Numbered from the stretch's first letter, positions 37,599-47,433 are shown. The stretch: DNA of 64,000 nt from Sphingomonas sp. PR090111-T3T-6A (GCF_000383095.1 NZ_AORL01000019.1:1-64000); one strand, 5' to 3'. Numbers and translations are program-made. Notes: generated by a model not told the origin, from the sequence alone.

Positions 37599-38447
37599 TC
37601 AAACCTCTCCGGCGCGGGCGAGGAGGCTTTTCGCCTGCTTCAGATGCGGGGCGTCGATCATCCTGCCGTCGAGCTGGAGCGCGCCCGCGGTCGGGTTGGC
37701 GGCGAAGGCCTCCACCACCGCGCGGGCATGGGTTACGGCTTCGGCCGAGGGCGTGAAGGCCTCGTTGATCACCGCCACCTGCGCGGGGTGGATCGCCATC
37801 ATGCCGGAGAAGCCGTCGCGCGCGGCGCGGGCGGCGTAGGCGGCGAGGCCGTCGAGATCGCGGAACGCCGGATAGACCGTCTCGATCGGCGCGACCCCGG
37901 CGGCGGCGGCGCCGAACAACATCAGCGCGCGGGCCATCTCGTAAGGGGGCGTGTAGCGGCCGTCCGCCTCGCGGCTGGTCGCGGCGCCGATCGCGGCGGG
38001 GAGGTCCTCCGCGCCCCAGGTGAGGCCACAGAGCCTGTCCGCGACGGCTCGGTAATGACCAAGCTGGAAGATCGCGGCGGGCGTCTCGGTCGCGATGGGG
38101 AGGATGGGGGCGGCGAGCCCGCGCGCTTCCATTTTGTGGAACAGGGCCTGCACGGAGGCGGCACCCTCGGCCTTGGGGAAGACGATGCCGTCGGGCCGTG
38201 CCTTGGCGATGGCGTCGAGGTCCGCGTCGGTGTCGCTGCCGTCGAGCGGGTTCACGCGGACGAACAGCCTGGTCGTGCGCTCGGTGCGGGTGAGGAAATC
38301 GGCGATGGCTTTGCGCGCCTCGGGACGGGCGGCGGGTGTCACCGCGTCCTCCAGATCGAGGATCAGCGCATCGGCGCCGGAGGCGAGCGCCTTCTCCATC
38401 CTATCCGGCCGGTCGCCCGGCACGAACAGCAGCGAGCGGAGCCTCAT
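37599..38447 (-). CDS. CoA-ester lyase, CitE-like (HpcH/HpaI family)
   Basis: 282 residues. [21 protein letters not shown] and [18 protein letters not shown] are the CitE hallmarks; [11 protein letters not shown] and the C-terminal [17 protein letters not shown] complete the family. Such enzymes cleave citramalyl-CoA, malyl-CoA or related hydroxyacyl-CoAs. It is the last gene of the leucine/isovalerate operon, overlapping the MaoC stop by 4 nt. It may take the place of HMG-CoA lyase, or act with the MaoC protein on C5-dicarboxylyl-CoAs such as itaconyl/citramalyl-CoA. Confidence 0.85.
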   Translation of the reverse strand: MRLRSLLFVPGDRPDRMEKALASGADALILDLEDAVTPAARPEARKAIADFLTRTERTTRLFVRVNPLDGSDTDADLDAIAKARPDGIVFPKAEGAASVQALFHKMEARGLAAPILPIATETPAAIFQLGHYRAVADRLCGLTWGAEDLPAAIGAATSREADGRYTPPYEMARALMLFGAAAAGVAPIETVYPAFRDLDGLAAYAARAARDGFSGMMAIHPAQVAVINEAFTPSAEAVTHARAVVEAFAANPTAGALQLDGRMIDAPHLKQAKSLLARAGEV

Positions 38448-38896
38448 GCCGGCTTCCGCAGTAGCAGCGCCGAGCGCTGGCAGCGGCAGACCACCTCATT
38501 CCGCTGGTTGATCAATTCGTGCGTGAAGGTGACGATCCCGGCGTTGGGACGCGACTTGCTCTCCTTGAGCGCCGCCACCTCGCTCGTCGCGCGCAGCGTG
38601 TCGCCGATGAAGACGGGCTTGGGCATCACCACCGCGTCATAGCCGAGGTTGGCCACCAGCGTGCCGAGCGTCGTCTCGCCCACCGTCAGCCCCACCATCA
38701 GCGCGAAGGAGAAGGTGCCGTTGACGAGGATCTGGCCGAACTCGCTCGCCTTCGCCGCCTCGGCGTCGAGGTGGAGCGGCTGCGGATTGTGCGTCATCGT
38801 CGAGAAGAGGAGATTGTCCGTCTCGGTGACGGTGCGGCGGATCGGATGCTCGATCCGGTCGCCCAACTGCCATTCGTCGAAATAGCGTCCGGGCAT
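38444..38896 (-). CDS. MaoC family dehydratase (acyl-CoA hydratase)
   Basis: 150 residues from the ATG at 38896, which shares its first base with the preceding stop codon (TGATG). It has the hot-dog hydratase motif with the Asp/His pair region ([20 protein letters not shown]) and [20 protein letters not shown]. Relatives hydrate mesaconyl-CoA, itaconyl-CoA and other 2-enoyl-CoAs. In this operon no crotonase-type methylglutaconyl-CoA hydratase is present, so this protein may hydrate 3-methylglutaconyl-CoA. Confidence 0.87.
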   Translation of the reverse strand: MPGRYFDEWQLGDRIEHPIRRTVTETDNLLFSTMTHNPQPLHLDAEAAKASEFGQILVNGTFSFALMVGLTVGETTLGTLVANLGYDAVVMPKPVFIGDTLRATSEVAALKESKSRPNAGIVTFTHELINQRNEVVCRCQRSALLLRKPA

Positions 38897-40824
38897 CAGG
38901 CTTCCTCCGTCTCGATGCGGGCGAGCAGCGTGCCTTCGCTGACCTGCGCGCCGGCGGCCGGACCGAGGTCGGCGACGATGCCGTCGAAGGGGGCGACCAG
39001 CGCCTGCTCCATCTTCATCGCCTCGATGACGACGATGCGCTGGCCCTTGGCGACCTTCTCGCCCTTGGCCACCTCCACCGATACGACGCGCCCCGGCATC
39101 GGCGCGGTGAGCGCGCCGTCCGAGATGCCCGCCGTGTCGCCATGATAGCGCGGGACGCTCGCGAGGAAGGAGAGGCCGTCGTCGTTGACGACCACGCCAT
39201 CGTCGACCGGCTCGCCGATCACGGGGGCCTTCTCCCAGTCGCGGGGGAGTTCGGCTTCGTATGGCTTGCCGTCGATCTCGACGCGGATGCGGCGGTCCGG
39301 GGCGGCATTGGCGCGGAAGCCCATCAGCGAGCGCCAGACGCTGCCGGCCGCGGGAACTGACAGCATGGAGTCTGCCCCCCACAGTGTCGTCGGCTCGCCA
39401 TGCACCTCCTGCACGGCGACCGCGGCGGCGGCTTGCAGGACCATGTCCTCGGTCGGCTCGGCGGGGGGGAGCAGGCTGTCGCCGTGGCGCTCGATGAAGC
39501 CGGTGTCGATGCGGGCGGCGCGGAAGTCCGCATGGTCGAGCGCGCGCCACAGGAAGGGGGCGTTGGTCTTGACCGGCCAGATGTCGGTGGCGGCGCAGGC
39601 CTCGGCCAGCGTCTCGACGGCCTCCTCGCGGGTGGCTTCGTGGGCGATCACCTTGGCGATCATCGGGTCGTAGAAGGGCGTGACCTGCCCGCCTTCCTCG
39701 ACGCCGCTGTCGACTCGCACGTCACGCCACTCGCGATAGATGGTGAGCGGCCCGATGCTCGGGAGGAAGCCCTTGGCCGGGTCTTCGGCATAAATGCGGG
39801 CTTCCATCGCCCAGCCGTCGATTTCCAGCTCGTCCTGCTTCCTCGGCAGCGGCTCCCCGCTCGCGACGCGGAGCTGCCACTCGACCAGATCCTGCCCGGT
39901 GATCGACTCCGTCACCGGATGCTCGACCTGAAGGCGGGTGTTCATCTCCATGAACCAGATGCGGTCGGCGCGCAGGCCTTCGGATGCGTCGGCGATGAAC
40001 TCGATGGTGCCCGCGCCGACATAGTCGACCGCCTTGGCCGCCTTCACCGCAGCACCGCAGACCGCCTCGCGGGTGGCCTCGTCCATGCCGGGGGCGGGGG
40101 CCTCCTCGATCACCTTCTGGTGGCGGCGCTGGAGCGAGCAGTCGCGCTCGAACAGGTGGACGACGTTGCCGTGGCTGTCGCCGAAGACCTGCACTTCGAT
40201 GTGGCGGGGCGAGAGGATGTATTTCTCGATCAGCACCCGGTCGTCGCCGAAGCTCGACGCCGCCTCGCGCTGGCAGGAGGCGAGGGCGTCGAGGAAATCG
40301 GCGGAGGCATCGACCTTGCGCATCCCCTTGCCGCCGCCGCCGGCGACCGCCTTGATGAGCACCGGATAGCCGATCTTGTCGGCCTCGCTCTTCAGATGCT
40401 CGGGCCGCTGGTCCTCGCCGAGATAGCCGGGCGTGGTGGGGACGCCGGCTTCCTGCATGAGCTTCTTGGCCGCGTCCTTGAGGCCCATGGCGCGGATGCT
40501 GGAGGGCTTCGGCCCGACCCAGACGATCCCCGCCGCGCTCACGGCCTCGGCGAAGTCGGCATTCTCGGAGAGGAAGCCGTAGCCGGGGTGGATCGCTTCT
40601 GCGCCGGTTTCCTTGGCGGCAGCGATGATGCGGTCGCTGACCAGATAGCTTTCGCGCGCAGGTGCCGGGCCGATGGCGACCGCATCGTCCGCCATTCGGA
40701 CATGGAGGGCGTTCCGGTCGGCATCCGAATAGACGGCGACGGTGCGGATGCCGAGCATCCGCGCGGTGCGGATGATCCGGCAGGCGATCTCGCCGCGATT
40801 GGCGATGAGGAGGCTCTGGATCAT
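38896..40824 (-). CDS. mccA: Methylcrotonyl-CoA carboxylase alpha subunit (biotin carboxylase and carrier)
   Basis: 642 residues. The biotin carboxylase half shows [21 protein letters not shown], the Gly-rich ATP loop [13 protein letters not shown] and [16 protein letters not shown] linker (BT-type) follows, and the C-terminal biotinyl domain has the EAMKMEQ motif with the biotinylated Lys. It carboxylates 3-methylcrotonyl-CoA together with the beta subunit encoded 4 nt upstream. Assignment to MCC rather than propionyl-CoA carboxylase rests on the isovaleryl-CoA dehydrogenase context. Confidence 0.92.
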   Translation of the reverse strand: MIQSLLIANRGEIACRIIRTARMLGIRTVAVYSDADRNALHVRMADDAVAIGPAPARESYLVSDRIIAAAKETGAEAIHPGYGFLSENADFAEAVSAAGIVWVGPKPSSIRAMGLKDAAKKLMQEAGVPTTPGYLGEDQRPEHLKSEADKIGYPVLIKAVAGGGGKGMRKVDASADFLDALASCQREAASSFGDDRVLIEKYILSPRHIEVQVFGDSHGNVVHLFERDCSLQRRHQKVIEEAPAPGMDEATREAVCGAAVKAAKAVDYVGAGTIEFIADASEGLRADRIWFMEMNTRLQVEHPVTESITGQDLVEWQLRVASGEPLPRKQDELEIDGWAMEARIYAEDPAKGFLPSIGPLTIYREWRDVRVDSGVEEGGQVTPFYDPMIAKVIAHEATREEAVETLAEACAATDIWPVKTNAPFLWRALDHADFRAARIDTGFIERHGDSLLPPAEPTEDMVLQAAAAVAVQEVHGEPTTLWGADSMLSVPAAGSVWRSLMGFRANAAPDRRIRVEIDGKPYEAELPRDWEKAPVIGEPVDDGVVVNDDGLSFLASVPRYHGDTAGISDGALTAPMPGRVVSVEVAKGEKVAKGQRIVVIEAMKMEQALVAPFDGIVADLGPAAGAQVSEGTLLARIETEEA

Positions 40825-40828
40825 CGCA

Positions 40829-42427
40829 TCACATCCTGAACACGCCGAACGCGGGGCGCTCGGGGATGGGGGCGTTGAGGCACGCGGCGAGGCTCAGGCC
40901 CAGCACGTCGCGGGTCTGGATGGGATCGACGATGCCGTCGTCCCACAGGTTCGCGGTGGCGTTCCAGGGGCTGCCTTCGTCCTCGTACTTCTGGCGGATC
41001 GGGGCCTTGAAGGCCTCGGCCTCCTCGGGCGTCCATCTGTCAGCGTCGCGGTGGACGGTGGCGAGGACGGAGGCCGCCTGCTCGCCGCCCATCACCGAGA
41101 TGCGGCTGTTGGGCCACGAGAACAGGAAACGCGGCGAGTAGGCGCGCCCCGCCATGCCGTAATTGCCCGCGCCGAAGCTGCCGCCGATCAGCATGGTGAT
41201 CTTGGGGACGGAGGCGGTCGCGACCGCCGTCACCAGCTTGGCGCCATGCTTGGCGATGCCCTCGGCCTCGTATTTGCCGCCGACCATGAAGCCCGAGATG
41301 TTCTGGAGGAACAGCAGCGGGATACGGCGCTGGCAGGCCAGCTCGATGAAATGCGCGCCCTTGAGCGCCGCTTCCGAGAACAGCACGCCATTGTTGGCGA
41401 GGATCGCCACCGGCATCCCCCAGATATGCGCGAAGCCGCACACCAAGGTTGTGCCGTAGAGCGCCTTGAACTCGTGGAACTCCGATCCGTCGACGATGCG
41501 CGCGATCACCTCGTGGACGTCATAGGGCGCCCGGACGTCGCGGGGGATGAGGCCATAGAGTTCGGCCGGATCATGCTTCGGCGGGCGCGGGTCTTTCAGC
41601 GCGATGTCGGGCGTGCGGTCCGCCGGGAGCGTCGCGACGATGTCGCGCACGATGGTGAGCGCATGTTCGTCATTCTCGGCGAGATGATCGACCACGCCGG
41701 ACTTGCGCGCATGGAGATCGCCGCCGCCCAGATCCTCGGCCGAGATCACCTCGCCCGTCGCCGCCTTCACCAGCGGAGGCCCGGCGAGGAAGATCGTGCC
41801 CTGATTGCGGACGATCACCGTCTCGTCGGACATCGCCGGCACGTAGGCGCCCCCGGCGGTGCAGCTTCCCATCACGCAGGCGATCTGGGGGATGCCCTCC
41901 GCCGACATCTGCGCCTGATTGAAGAAGATGCGGCCGAAATGCTCCTTGTCGGGGAAGACCTCGGCCTGATGCGGCAGGTTCGCCCCGCCCGAATCGACCA
42001 GATAGATGCAGGGGAGGCGGTTCTCCCGCGCGATCTCCTGCGCGCGCAGATGCTTCTTGACGGTGAGCGGGTAATAGGTGCCGCCCTTCACCGTCGCGTC
42101 GTTGCAGACGATCATGCACATACGGCCCGACACGCGGCCGATGCCCGCGATCATGCCGGCACCCGGCACCTCGCCCTTGTAGAGCCCGTGCGCGGCAAGC
42201 TGGCCGATCTCGAGGAAGGGCGCGCCCGGATCGAGCAGATGGCCGACGCGATCGCGCGGCAGCAGCTTCCCGCGCGCGACATGCTTGCTGCGCGACGCCT
42301 CCGAGCCACCGAGTGCCGCGGTCGCCACATCGGCGCGGAGCTGGTCGGCGAGCGCGCGGTTGTGCGCATCGCGGCGGCGGAAATCCTCCGACGACGGATC
42401 GGCGAGCGTACCGAGAACGGGGCCCAT
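40829..42427 (-). CDS. mccB: Methylcrotonyl-CoA carboxylase beta subunit (carboxyltransferase)
   Basis: 532 residues. Acyl-CoA carboxyltransferase motifs are [22 protein letters not shown], the oxyanion [13 protein letters not shown], and in the C-domain [20 protein letters not shown] and [20 protein letters not shown], the MCC-beta form. It transfers CO2 from carboxybiotin to 3-methylcrotonyl-CoA in leucine breakdown. Its ribosome binding site (GGGGAGG, 7 nt before the ATG) is supplied by one arm of an intergenic repeat and could be hidden in a stem. Confidence 0.94.
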   Translation of the reverse strand: MGPVLGTLADPSSEDFRRRDAHNRALADQLRADVATAALGGSEASRSKHVARGKLLPRDRVGHLLDPGAPFLEIGQLAAHGLYKGEVPGAGMIAGIGRVSGRMCMIVCNDATVKGGTYYPLTVKKHLRAQEIARENRLPCIYLVDSGGANLPHQAEVFPDKEHFGRIFFNQAQMSAEGIPQIACVMGSCTAGGAYVPAMSDETVIVRNQGTIFLAGPPLVKAATGEVISAEDLGGGDLHARKSGVVDHLAENDEHALTIVRDIVATLPADRTPDIALKDPRPPKHDPAELYGLIPRDVRAPYDVHEVIARIVDGSEFHEFKALYGTTLVCGFAHIWGMPVAILANNGVLFSEAALKGAHFIELACQRRIPLLFLQNISGFMVGGKYEAEGIAKHGAKLVTAVATASVPKITMLIGGSFGAGNYGMAGRAYSPRFLFSWPNSRISVMGGEQAASVLATVHRDADRWTPEEAEAFKAPIRQKYEDEGSPWNATANLWDDGIVDPIQTRDVLGLSLAACLNAPIPERPAFGVFRM

Positions 42428-42432
42428 CAGAA

Positions 42433-42570
42433 ATCCTCCCCTGCAAGGGGAGGGGGACCGCCGAAGGCGGTGGAGGGGTGGAGGCGCGTGGGGCAGGCGC
42501 TGCGCGTGCTGCGAGGGGAGTATCCCTCCACCAGCCTGCGGCTGGTCCCCCTCCCCTTGCAGGGGAGGAT
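42433..42570. repeat. Paired intergenic palindromic repeats (inverted) between ivd and mccB
   Basis: Two 27-nt arms (42433-42459 and 42544-42570) are exact reverse complements. Each arm is itself hairpin-forming (CTCCCCT / AGGGGAG). Next to each arm is a small different hairpin (CCGCCGAAGGCGG and CCAGCCTGCGGCTGG). This is the organisation of dispersed intergenic repeat units common in sphingomonad genomes. The element fills nearly the whole ivd-mccB gap. Confidence 0.85.
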
Positions 42571-42584
42571 TGTCGAGGGCCCGC

Positions 42585-43736
42585 TCATGCGCCGATCAGC
42601 TCGCGGCCGATCAGCATCCGGCGGATTTCGTTGGTGCCGGCACCGATGTCGAGCAGCTTGGCGTCGCGGGCGAAGCGTTCGACCGGCCAGTCCTTGGTGT
42701 AGCCCGCGCCGCCCAGCGCCTGGATCGCCTCGTTGGCGACCTTCACGGCATTCTCGGAGGCGAGCAGGATCGCGCCCGCCGCGTCATAGCGGGTGGTCTG
42801 GCCGGCATCGCAGGCCCGCGCCACGGCATAGACATAGGCGCGCGAGCTGTTCAGCGCGACGACCATGTCGGCCACCTTGCCCTGCATGAGCTGGAAGGTG
42901 CCGATCGCCTTGCCGAACTGCTTGCGCTCGCGGACATAGGGGAGGACCACGTCGAGGCACGCCTGCATGATGCCGAGCTGGATGCCCGAGAGCACCACGC
43001 GCTCGTAATCGAGGCCGGACATCAGCACCTTCACGCCGCCATTCACTGGCCCCATGACATTCTCGTCCGGCACGAAGCAGTCGTTGAACACCAGCTCGGC
43101 GGTGGGCGAGCCGCGCATCCCCATCTTCTCGATCTTCTGGCCGATGGAGAAACCGGCGAAGCCCTTCTCGATCAGGAAGGCGGTGATGCCCTTGGAGCCC
43201 GCGTCCGGCGCCGTCTTGGCATAGACGACCAGCGTCTCGGCATAGGGCGCGTTGGTGATCCAGAACTTGGTGCCGTTGAGCTTCCAGCCGCCGTCCACCT
43301 TGTCGGCGCGCAGCTTCATGCTCACCACGTCGGAGCCGGCGCCGGCCTCCGACATCGCGAGGCTGCCGACATGCTCGCCCGAGATCAGGCCGGGCAGATA
43401 TTTGGCCTTCTGCTCAGGCGTCCCCCAGCGGCGGATCTGGTTGACGCAGAGGTTCGAGTGCGCGCCGTAGGACAGGCCGACCGACGCCGACGCGCGGGCC
43501 ACCTCCTCGCAGGCGATGACATGCTCCAGATAGCCGAGCCCGAGCCCGCCATACTCCTCTTCCACGGTGATGCCGTGCAGGCCGAGCGCGCCCATTTCCG
43601 GCCACAGCTCGGCGGGGAAGCGGTCCTCGGCGTCGATGGCGGCGGCGATCGGGGCGATGCGATCGGTGGAGAAGCGCCGGGTGGTGTCGCGGATCATGTC
43701 CGCCGTCTCGCCGAGCGCGAAGTCGAACTGCTGCAT
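42585..43736 (-). CDS. ivd: Isovaleryl-CoA dehydrogenase
   Basis: 383 residues, acyl-CoA dehydrogenase fold. [22 protein letters not shown] and [18 protein letters not shown] are typical of isovaleryl-CoA dehydrogenases, including the SYGAHSNLC stretch; [16 protein letters not shown] binds FAD/substrate. The catalytic Glu is expected in the [11 protein letters not shown] segment, and the C-terminus has [22 protein letters not shown]. It oxidises isovaleryl-CoA to 3-methylcrotonyl-CoA. It is first in the liu operon, GGAGAG precedes the ATG, and it diverges from a LysR gene. Confidence 0.93.
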   Translation of the reverse strand: MQQFDFALGETADMIRDTTRRFSTDRIAPIAAAIDAEDRFPAELWPEMGALGLHGITVEEEYGGLGLGYLEHVIACEEVARASASVGLSYGAHSNLCVNQIRRWGTPEQKAKYLPGLISGEHVGSLAMSEAGAGSDVVSMKLRADKVDGGWKLNGTKFWITNAPYAETLVVYAKTAPDAGSKGITAFLIEKGFAGFSIGQKIEKMGMRGSPTAELVFNDCFVPDENVMGPVNGGVKVLMSGLDYERVVLSGIQLGIMQACLDVVLPYVRERKQFGKAIGTFQLMQGKVADMVVALNSSRAYVYAVARACDAGQTTRYDAAGAILLASENAVKVANEAIQALGGAGYTKDWPVERFARDAKLLDIGAGTNEIRRMLIGRELIGA

Positions 43737-43792
43737 CAGACTCTCCGGTAATTTTGCGGCGTTTGATAGCGCAGCCGAAGCCTTGAGGAAAA

Positions 43793-43821
43793 TTGAAAGC
43801 CGTTCGGGAACATCATAGATA
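43793..43821 (+). promoter_or_regulatory. Candidate promoter for the LysR gene (leaderless transcript)
   Basis: TTGAAA (43793-43798) and TAGATA (43816-43821) with a 17-nt spacer. The expected start of transcription falls on or next to the ATG at 43828. No Shine-Dalgarno sequence precedes that ATG, in agreement with a leaderless mRNA. Confidence 0.5.
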
Positions 43822-43832
43822 GCGTCTATGAT
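43812..43832. promoter_or_regulatory. Perfect dyad (LysR T-N11-A box) over the LysR start codon
   Basis: ATCATAGA and TCTATGAT arms are perfect inverted repeats around TAGCG. They contain T-N11-A (T43816, A43828), the LysR-family core. The ATG of the LysR gene (43828-43830) lies in the right arm and the -10 hexamer in the left part, so binding would repress the regulator and act on divergent ivd. Confidence 0.65.
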
Positions 43833-44703
43833 AGACCGCTATCTGCTGCGCTATTTCCTGAGCGTCATAGATCAGGGCAATTTCTCCAAGGCGGCGGCTG
43901 CCTGCAACGTGTCGCAGCCGACGCTCTCGGTCGGCATCGCCAAGCTGGAGCGCGAGATGGGCCGCGCGCTCTTCCACCGCACCAACAAGCGCGTCGAGCT
44001 GACCGAGGCCGGCGCGCGTTTCGCGGTCCACGCCCGCCGCATCGAGGCCGAGTTCGCCATCGCCGAGCGCGAGGTGCAGGACACGGCCGAGCAGGCGACC
44101 GTGCGCCTCGGGTTGCTCCCCACCCTGCCGGGGGCGTGGATCGAGGCGTTTCTCACCCGGCTCGACCCGGCGGAGGAGCGGGTGGAGCTGATCGAGGGGC
44201 GCGAGCGCGATCTCCTCGAGCGGTTGGCGCGCGGGCGGATCGACGTGGCGCTGAGCCTGATCCGGCGCGACCAGAGCCGCTTCGCGAGCGAGCCGCTGTT
44301 CCGCGAGGGCTATGCACTGGCGCTGCCGGCGGGGCATCGGCTGGCCTCCCGCGCGACGATCGCGGCCGAGGAACTGGCCGAGGAGACGATGATCGTCCGC
44401 CGCCAGTGCGAGGCGCTGGCCGATACCAGCCGCCATTTCACCGCGCGCGGCGTCCGCCCCTTCTTCGCGGCGCGGACAACCGGCGACGAGCGGGCGCTGG
44501 CGCTGGTCCGCGCGGGGCTGGGCGTCACGGTGATGCCCGAGGGTTTCCAGGCGCCGGGCGTGGCGCGGCCGAGGCTCGCGGATTTCACGCAGGAGCGTGA
44601 GATCGGGCTGATCTATGCTCCGCACGCCGATCCGGCACGGCTGCGCGGCGGGGCGGTGCTCGGGGCGCTGACGGCGGCGCTGGAGGCGGCGCGGACGGGC
44701 TGA
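43828..44703 (+). CDS. LysR family transcriptional regulator
   Basis: 291 residues. The N-terminal winged helix (residues 1-60) has the LysR signature FSKAAAACNVSQPTLSVGIAKLEREMG and LFHRTNKRVELTEAG. A periplasmic-binding-like effector domain follows (about 88-290). Divergent from the isovaleryl-CoA dehydrogenase operon and with a perfect dyad between, it is probably the local regulator of leucine/isovalerate catabolism. The effector is unknown. It is the only plus-strand gene in a long minus-strand region. Confidence 0.92.
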   Translation: MIDRYLLRYFLSVIDQGNFSKAAAACNVSQPTLSVGIAKLEREMGRALFHRTNKRVELTEAGARFAVHARRIEAEFAIAEREVQDTAEQATVRLGLLPTLPGAWIEAFLTRLDPAEERVELIEGRERDLLERLARGRIDVALSLIRRDQSRFASEPLFREGYALALPAGHRLASRATIAAEELAEETMIVRRQCEALADTSRHFTARGVRPFFAARTTGDERALALVRAGLGVTVMPEGFQAPGVARPRLADFTQEREIGLIYAPHADPARLRGGAVLGALTAALEAARTG

Positions 44704-44731
44704 GCGGGGCGCGACATCGGCCGCGCCCCGC
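44704..44731. terminator. Terminator-like hairpin between convergent genes
   Basis: GCGGGGCGCG and CGCGCCCCGC form a perfect 10-bp stem with an 8-nt loop. It starts right after the LysR stop; a short T-run (GCTTT) follows on the plus strand. Confidence 0.6.
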
Positions 44732-44739
44732 CCGTGCTT

Positions 44740-45339
44740 TCAGTAGAAGGCGCCGTAGATCACGTCGCGGATGCGGCCGCTGCGCGCGTCGACCAGCAGC
44801 AGGTCCGGCCCGTAGCGGACCCAGCGACAGCCCGGCGGCGGCGGACCGACGCCGAGCGCCGCATAGTTGTCGTAATAATAGGTCGAGGACAGGAAGAGGC
44901 TCGGCAGCAGCAGCCCGATCGTCCAGCGGCGATAGCTGTAGCCGCGCGGATAGCGGAAGGCCGGGCCGTGGATCGGCTTGAAGTGGGGCGGACGGCCGAC
45001 GCCGGGGCGATGCTGCGGCGGGCGCTGGCCCATACCGGGATGCTGCCCCACAGGCGGACGGCCCGGACGGGAAGGCTGGTTTCCGGGGCCGGGGTTGGGC
45101 GGCCGGACATTGCCGCCGGGACGACCCGGACCACCGGGGCGACCGGGGCTGACAGAGCCACCGGGCCGACCGGGGGTGCCGGGATGTTGGCCCGGACCAC
45201 CGGGACGTCCGGCGCCGGGGCGATTGGGAGTGGGCCGTTCGGGCCGCGCGCCGGGGGCGGGGCGGGTCTGCGGCTGTTGCGCCAGGGCGATATCGGGCCA
45301 CAGCAGCAAGGCGGCGGTTGCGAGGAGACGCATCTTCAT
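44740..45339 (-). CDS. RcnB-like exported protein with Gly/Pro/Arg-rich repeat region
   Basis: 199 residues from the ATG at 45339, chosen over 45357 because GGAGGG stands just before it. A signal peptide covers about residues 1-20 (ending DIALA). Residues about 22-125 are low complexity with PGRPGGP-type repeats. The C-terminal part has YPRGYSYRRWTIG, a hydrophobic stretch, and GPPPPGCRWVRYGPDLLLVDARSGRI, the small RcnB-family module of unknown function in most members (E. coli RcnB affects nickel/cobalt). It is probably periplasmic. Confidence 0.82.
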   Translation of the reverse strand: MKMRLLATAALLLWPDIALAQQPQTRPAPGARPERPTPNRPGAGRPGGPGQHPGTPGRPGGSVSPGRPGGPGRPGGNVRPPNPGPGNQPSRPGRPPVGQHPGMGQRPPQHRPGVGRPPHFKPIHGPAFRYPRGYSYRRWTIGLLLPSLFLSSTYYYDNYAALGVGPPPPGCRWVRYGPDLLLVDARSGRIRDVIYGAFY

Positions 45340-45497
45340 CGGCAATCCCTCCATCAATGTCCGCTGCGGTTAGAGCCCTTTTCGCGGCGGGAGGGAAGCC
45401 ATGTCGTCGAGGCTGGACAAAAGGCGGAGGGGCGATGGGCTTCCAGCGGCCGCCGTCCCTCCATTCGCGCGATGCCCGAACCGGCGCGGTTCGCGTG

Positions 45498-46487
45498 TCA
45501 GGGCCTGATCTCGAAGCCCACCACCGCATGCGGAACATAAGGCTCTTCCAGCCGGGCGATCTCCTCGTCGCTCAGTTCGAGGTCGAGCGCGGCCAGCGCG
45601 TCGTCGAGATGCCCCGGCTTCGACGCGCCGACGATCGGCGCGGACACCTCCGGTTTGGAGAGCACCCACGCCAGCGCCACCTGCGCGCGCGGCACGCCGC
45701 GTTCCTTCGCGATCTCGGCGACGCGCTCGACCACCTTGCGGTCCGCCCCGGCGGTCTCGGCGTAGAGCGAGCGGCCGAAACCGTCGGTCTCGGAACGGGC
45801 GGTCTCCTCGTCCCAGTCGCGGGTGAGGCGGCCGCGGGCGAGCGGGCTCCACGGGATCACGCCGATCCCTTCCGCCTCGCACAAGGGCAGCATCTCGCGC
45901 TCCTCCTCGCGATAGAGGAGGTTGAGATAATTCTGCATGGTGACGAAGCGCGTCCAGCCATTCTGCTCGGCGACATGGAGCAGGGTGGCGAACTGCCACG
46001 CCGCCATCGACGAGGCGCCGATATAGCGCGCCTTGCCCGCCTTCACGATGTCGTGAAGCGCCTCCAGCGTCTCCTCGATCGGCACGTCCGGATCGAAGCG
46101 GTGGATCTGGTAGAGATCGACATAATCGGTGCCGAGCCGCTTCAGCGAGGTGTCGATTTCGGTCATGATCGCCTTGCGCGAGAGGCCGGCGCCATTGGGG
46201 CCGGGGTGCATCCGGCCATGCACCTTGGTGGCGATCACCACCTCCTCGCGGGGGATGAACTCTTTAAGGGCGCGGCCGACGATCTCCTCGGAGGTTCCGT
46301 CCGAATAGACATTGGCGGTGTCGAAGAAATTGATCCCCGCCTCCACCGCCTGCCGGATGATCGGGCGGCTCTTCTCCTCGTCGAGCGTCCAGGGATGGTT
46401 GCCGCGTGTCGGCACGCCGAAGGTCATGCAGCCGAGGCAGAGGTGGGAGACGTCCAGGCCGGTGTTGCCGAGCTTGAGATAATCCAT
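45498..46487 (-). CDS. Aldo/keto reductase
   Basis: 329 residues. The fold markers are MTFG near the start, GINFFDTANVYSDGTSEEIVG (catalytic Asp and Tyr), VVIATKVHG (catalytic Lys), YVDLYQIHRFDP (catalytic His) and VIPWSPLARGRLT. It uses NADPH to reduce carbonyls; the group resembles general-stress or xylose-reductase-like AKRs. Substrate unknown. It lies 34 nt after the zinc peptidase gene on the same strand. Confidence 0.9.
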   Translation of the reverse strand: MDYLKLGNTGLDVSHLCLGCMTFGVPTRGNHPWTLDEEKSRPIIRQAVEAGINFFDTANVYSDGTSEEIVGRALKEFIPREEVVIATKVHGRMHPGPNGAGLSRKAIMTEIDTSLKRLGTDYVDLYQIHRFDPDVPIEETLEALHDIVKAGKARYIGASSMAAWQFATLLHVAEQNGWTRFVTMQNYLNLLYREEEREMLPLCEAEGIGVIPWSPLARGRLTRDWDEETARSETDGFGRSLYAETAGADRKVVERVAEIAKERGVPRAQVALAWVLSKPEVSAPIVGASKPGHLDDALAALDLELSDEEIARLEEPYVPHAVVGFEIRP

Positions 46488-46521
46488 GTCGATCCTCCGG
46501 GAGGGGGCTTGCGGGAGGCGA

Positions 46522-47433
46522 TCAGGCGTCCGCGCCCGCCGCGAAGGTGTCGCACTGGGCGGGATCGCCCGAATCGATGCCCTTCTTCAGCCACTCCATC
46601 CGCTGCGCCGAGGTGCCGTGGGTGAAGCTGTCGGGCATGACGCGGCCCTGCGCCTCCTGCTGGAGCGTGTCGTCGCCGATCGAGTGGGCGGCCTTCATGC
46701 CTTCCTCGACATCGCCCGGATCGAGCCGGTCGCGATTGTTGGCGGCCCAGACGCCGGCGAAGCAATCCGCCTGAAGCTCGACCCGGACCTGAAGCGCATT
46801 GGCCTGCTTGGCGCTGACCGCGTGCTGCTGCTCGCTCACCTTGGGGAGGATGCCGAGCAGGTCCTGCACATGATGGCCGACCTCGTGCGCGACGACATAG
46901 GCCTGCGCGAAGTCGCCCGGCGCGCCGAAGCGGCTCTTCAGCTCGTCATAGAAGCTGGTGTCGAGATACACTTTCTGGTCGTTGGGGCAGTAGAACGGCC
47001 CCATCGCCGATTGTGCGGCGCCGCAACCGGACAGGCCGTTGCGGCTGTAGAAGATGAGCCCGGCCGGCGTGTACTGCTTGCCCTGCTGCTGGAAGAGCTT
47101 GGCCCAGGTGTCCTCGGTGGAGGCCAGCACCTGGCAGGAGAATTTGCTCGCCGCGTCCACGGCGCAGGCATGCGCCGCGCCCTCTTTGTTGATGGCGGGG
47201 GCGTCGCCGCGGGGCAGCGCATGGTCCCCGCCCATCAGGGCCAGCGGATTGCCGCCGAAGATCAGCGCGCCGATGATGAGGACGACGATCCCGCCGATCC
47301 CGAAGCGGTTGAAGACGAAGCCGAGCAGCAGCGGGAACATCCCTCCGCCGCCAAAGCCACCACCGCCGCCGCCATAATTCTGGCCGCGCTCGTCGCCGAC
47401 ATTGTCGCTGGTCCGGTAGTCGTCGAGCCGCAT
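46522..47433 (-). CDS. Neutral zinc metallopeptidase family protein (YpfJ-like)
   Basis: 303 residues from the ATG at 47433 (MRLDDYRTSDNVGD). A Gly-rich spacer (residues 19-31) precedes one transmembrane helix (about 33-58), then a periplasmic domain with the zinc motif AHEVGHHVQDLLG near residue 180 and a downstream Glu in ELQADCFAGVWA. A C-terminal SFTHGTSAQRMEWLKKG segment is typical. The family is widespread and barely characterised, with presumed envelope proteolysis. It is divergent from the patatin gene. Confidence 0.88.
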   Translation of the reverse strand: MRLDDYRTSDNVGDERGQNYGGGGGGFGGGGMFPLLLGFVFNRFGIGGIVVLIIGALIFGGNPLALMGGDHALPRGDAPAINKEGAAHACAVDAASKFSCQVLASTEDTWAKLFQQQGKQYTPAGLIFYSRNGLSGCGAAQSAMGPFYCPNDQKVYLDTSFYDELKSRFGAPGDFAQAYVVAHEVGHHVQDLLGILPKVSEQQHAVSAKQANALQVRVELQADCFAGVWAANNRDRLDPGDVEEGMKAAHSIGDDTLQQEAQGRVMPDSFTHGTSAQRMEWLKKGIDSGDPAQCDTFAAGADA

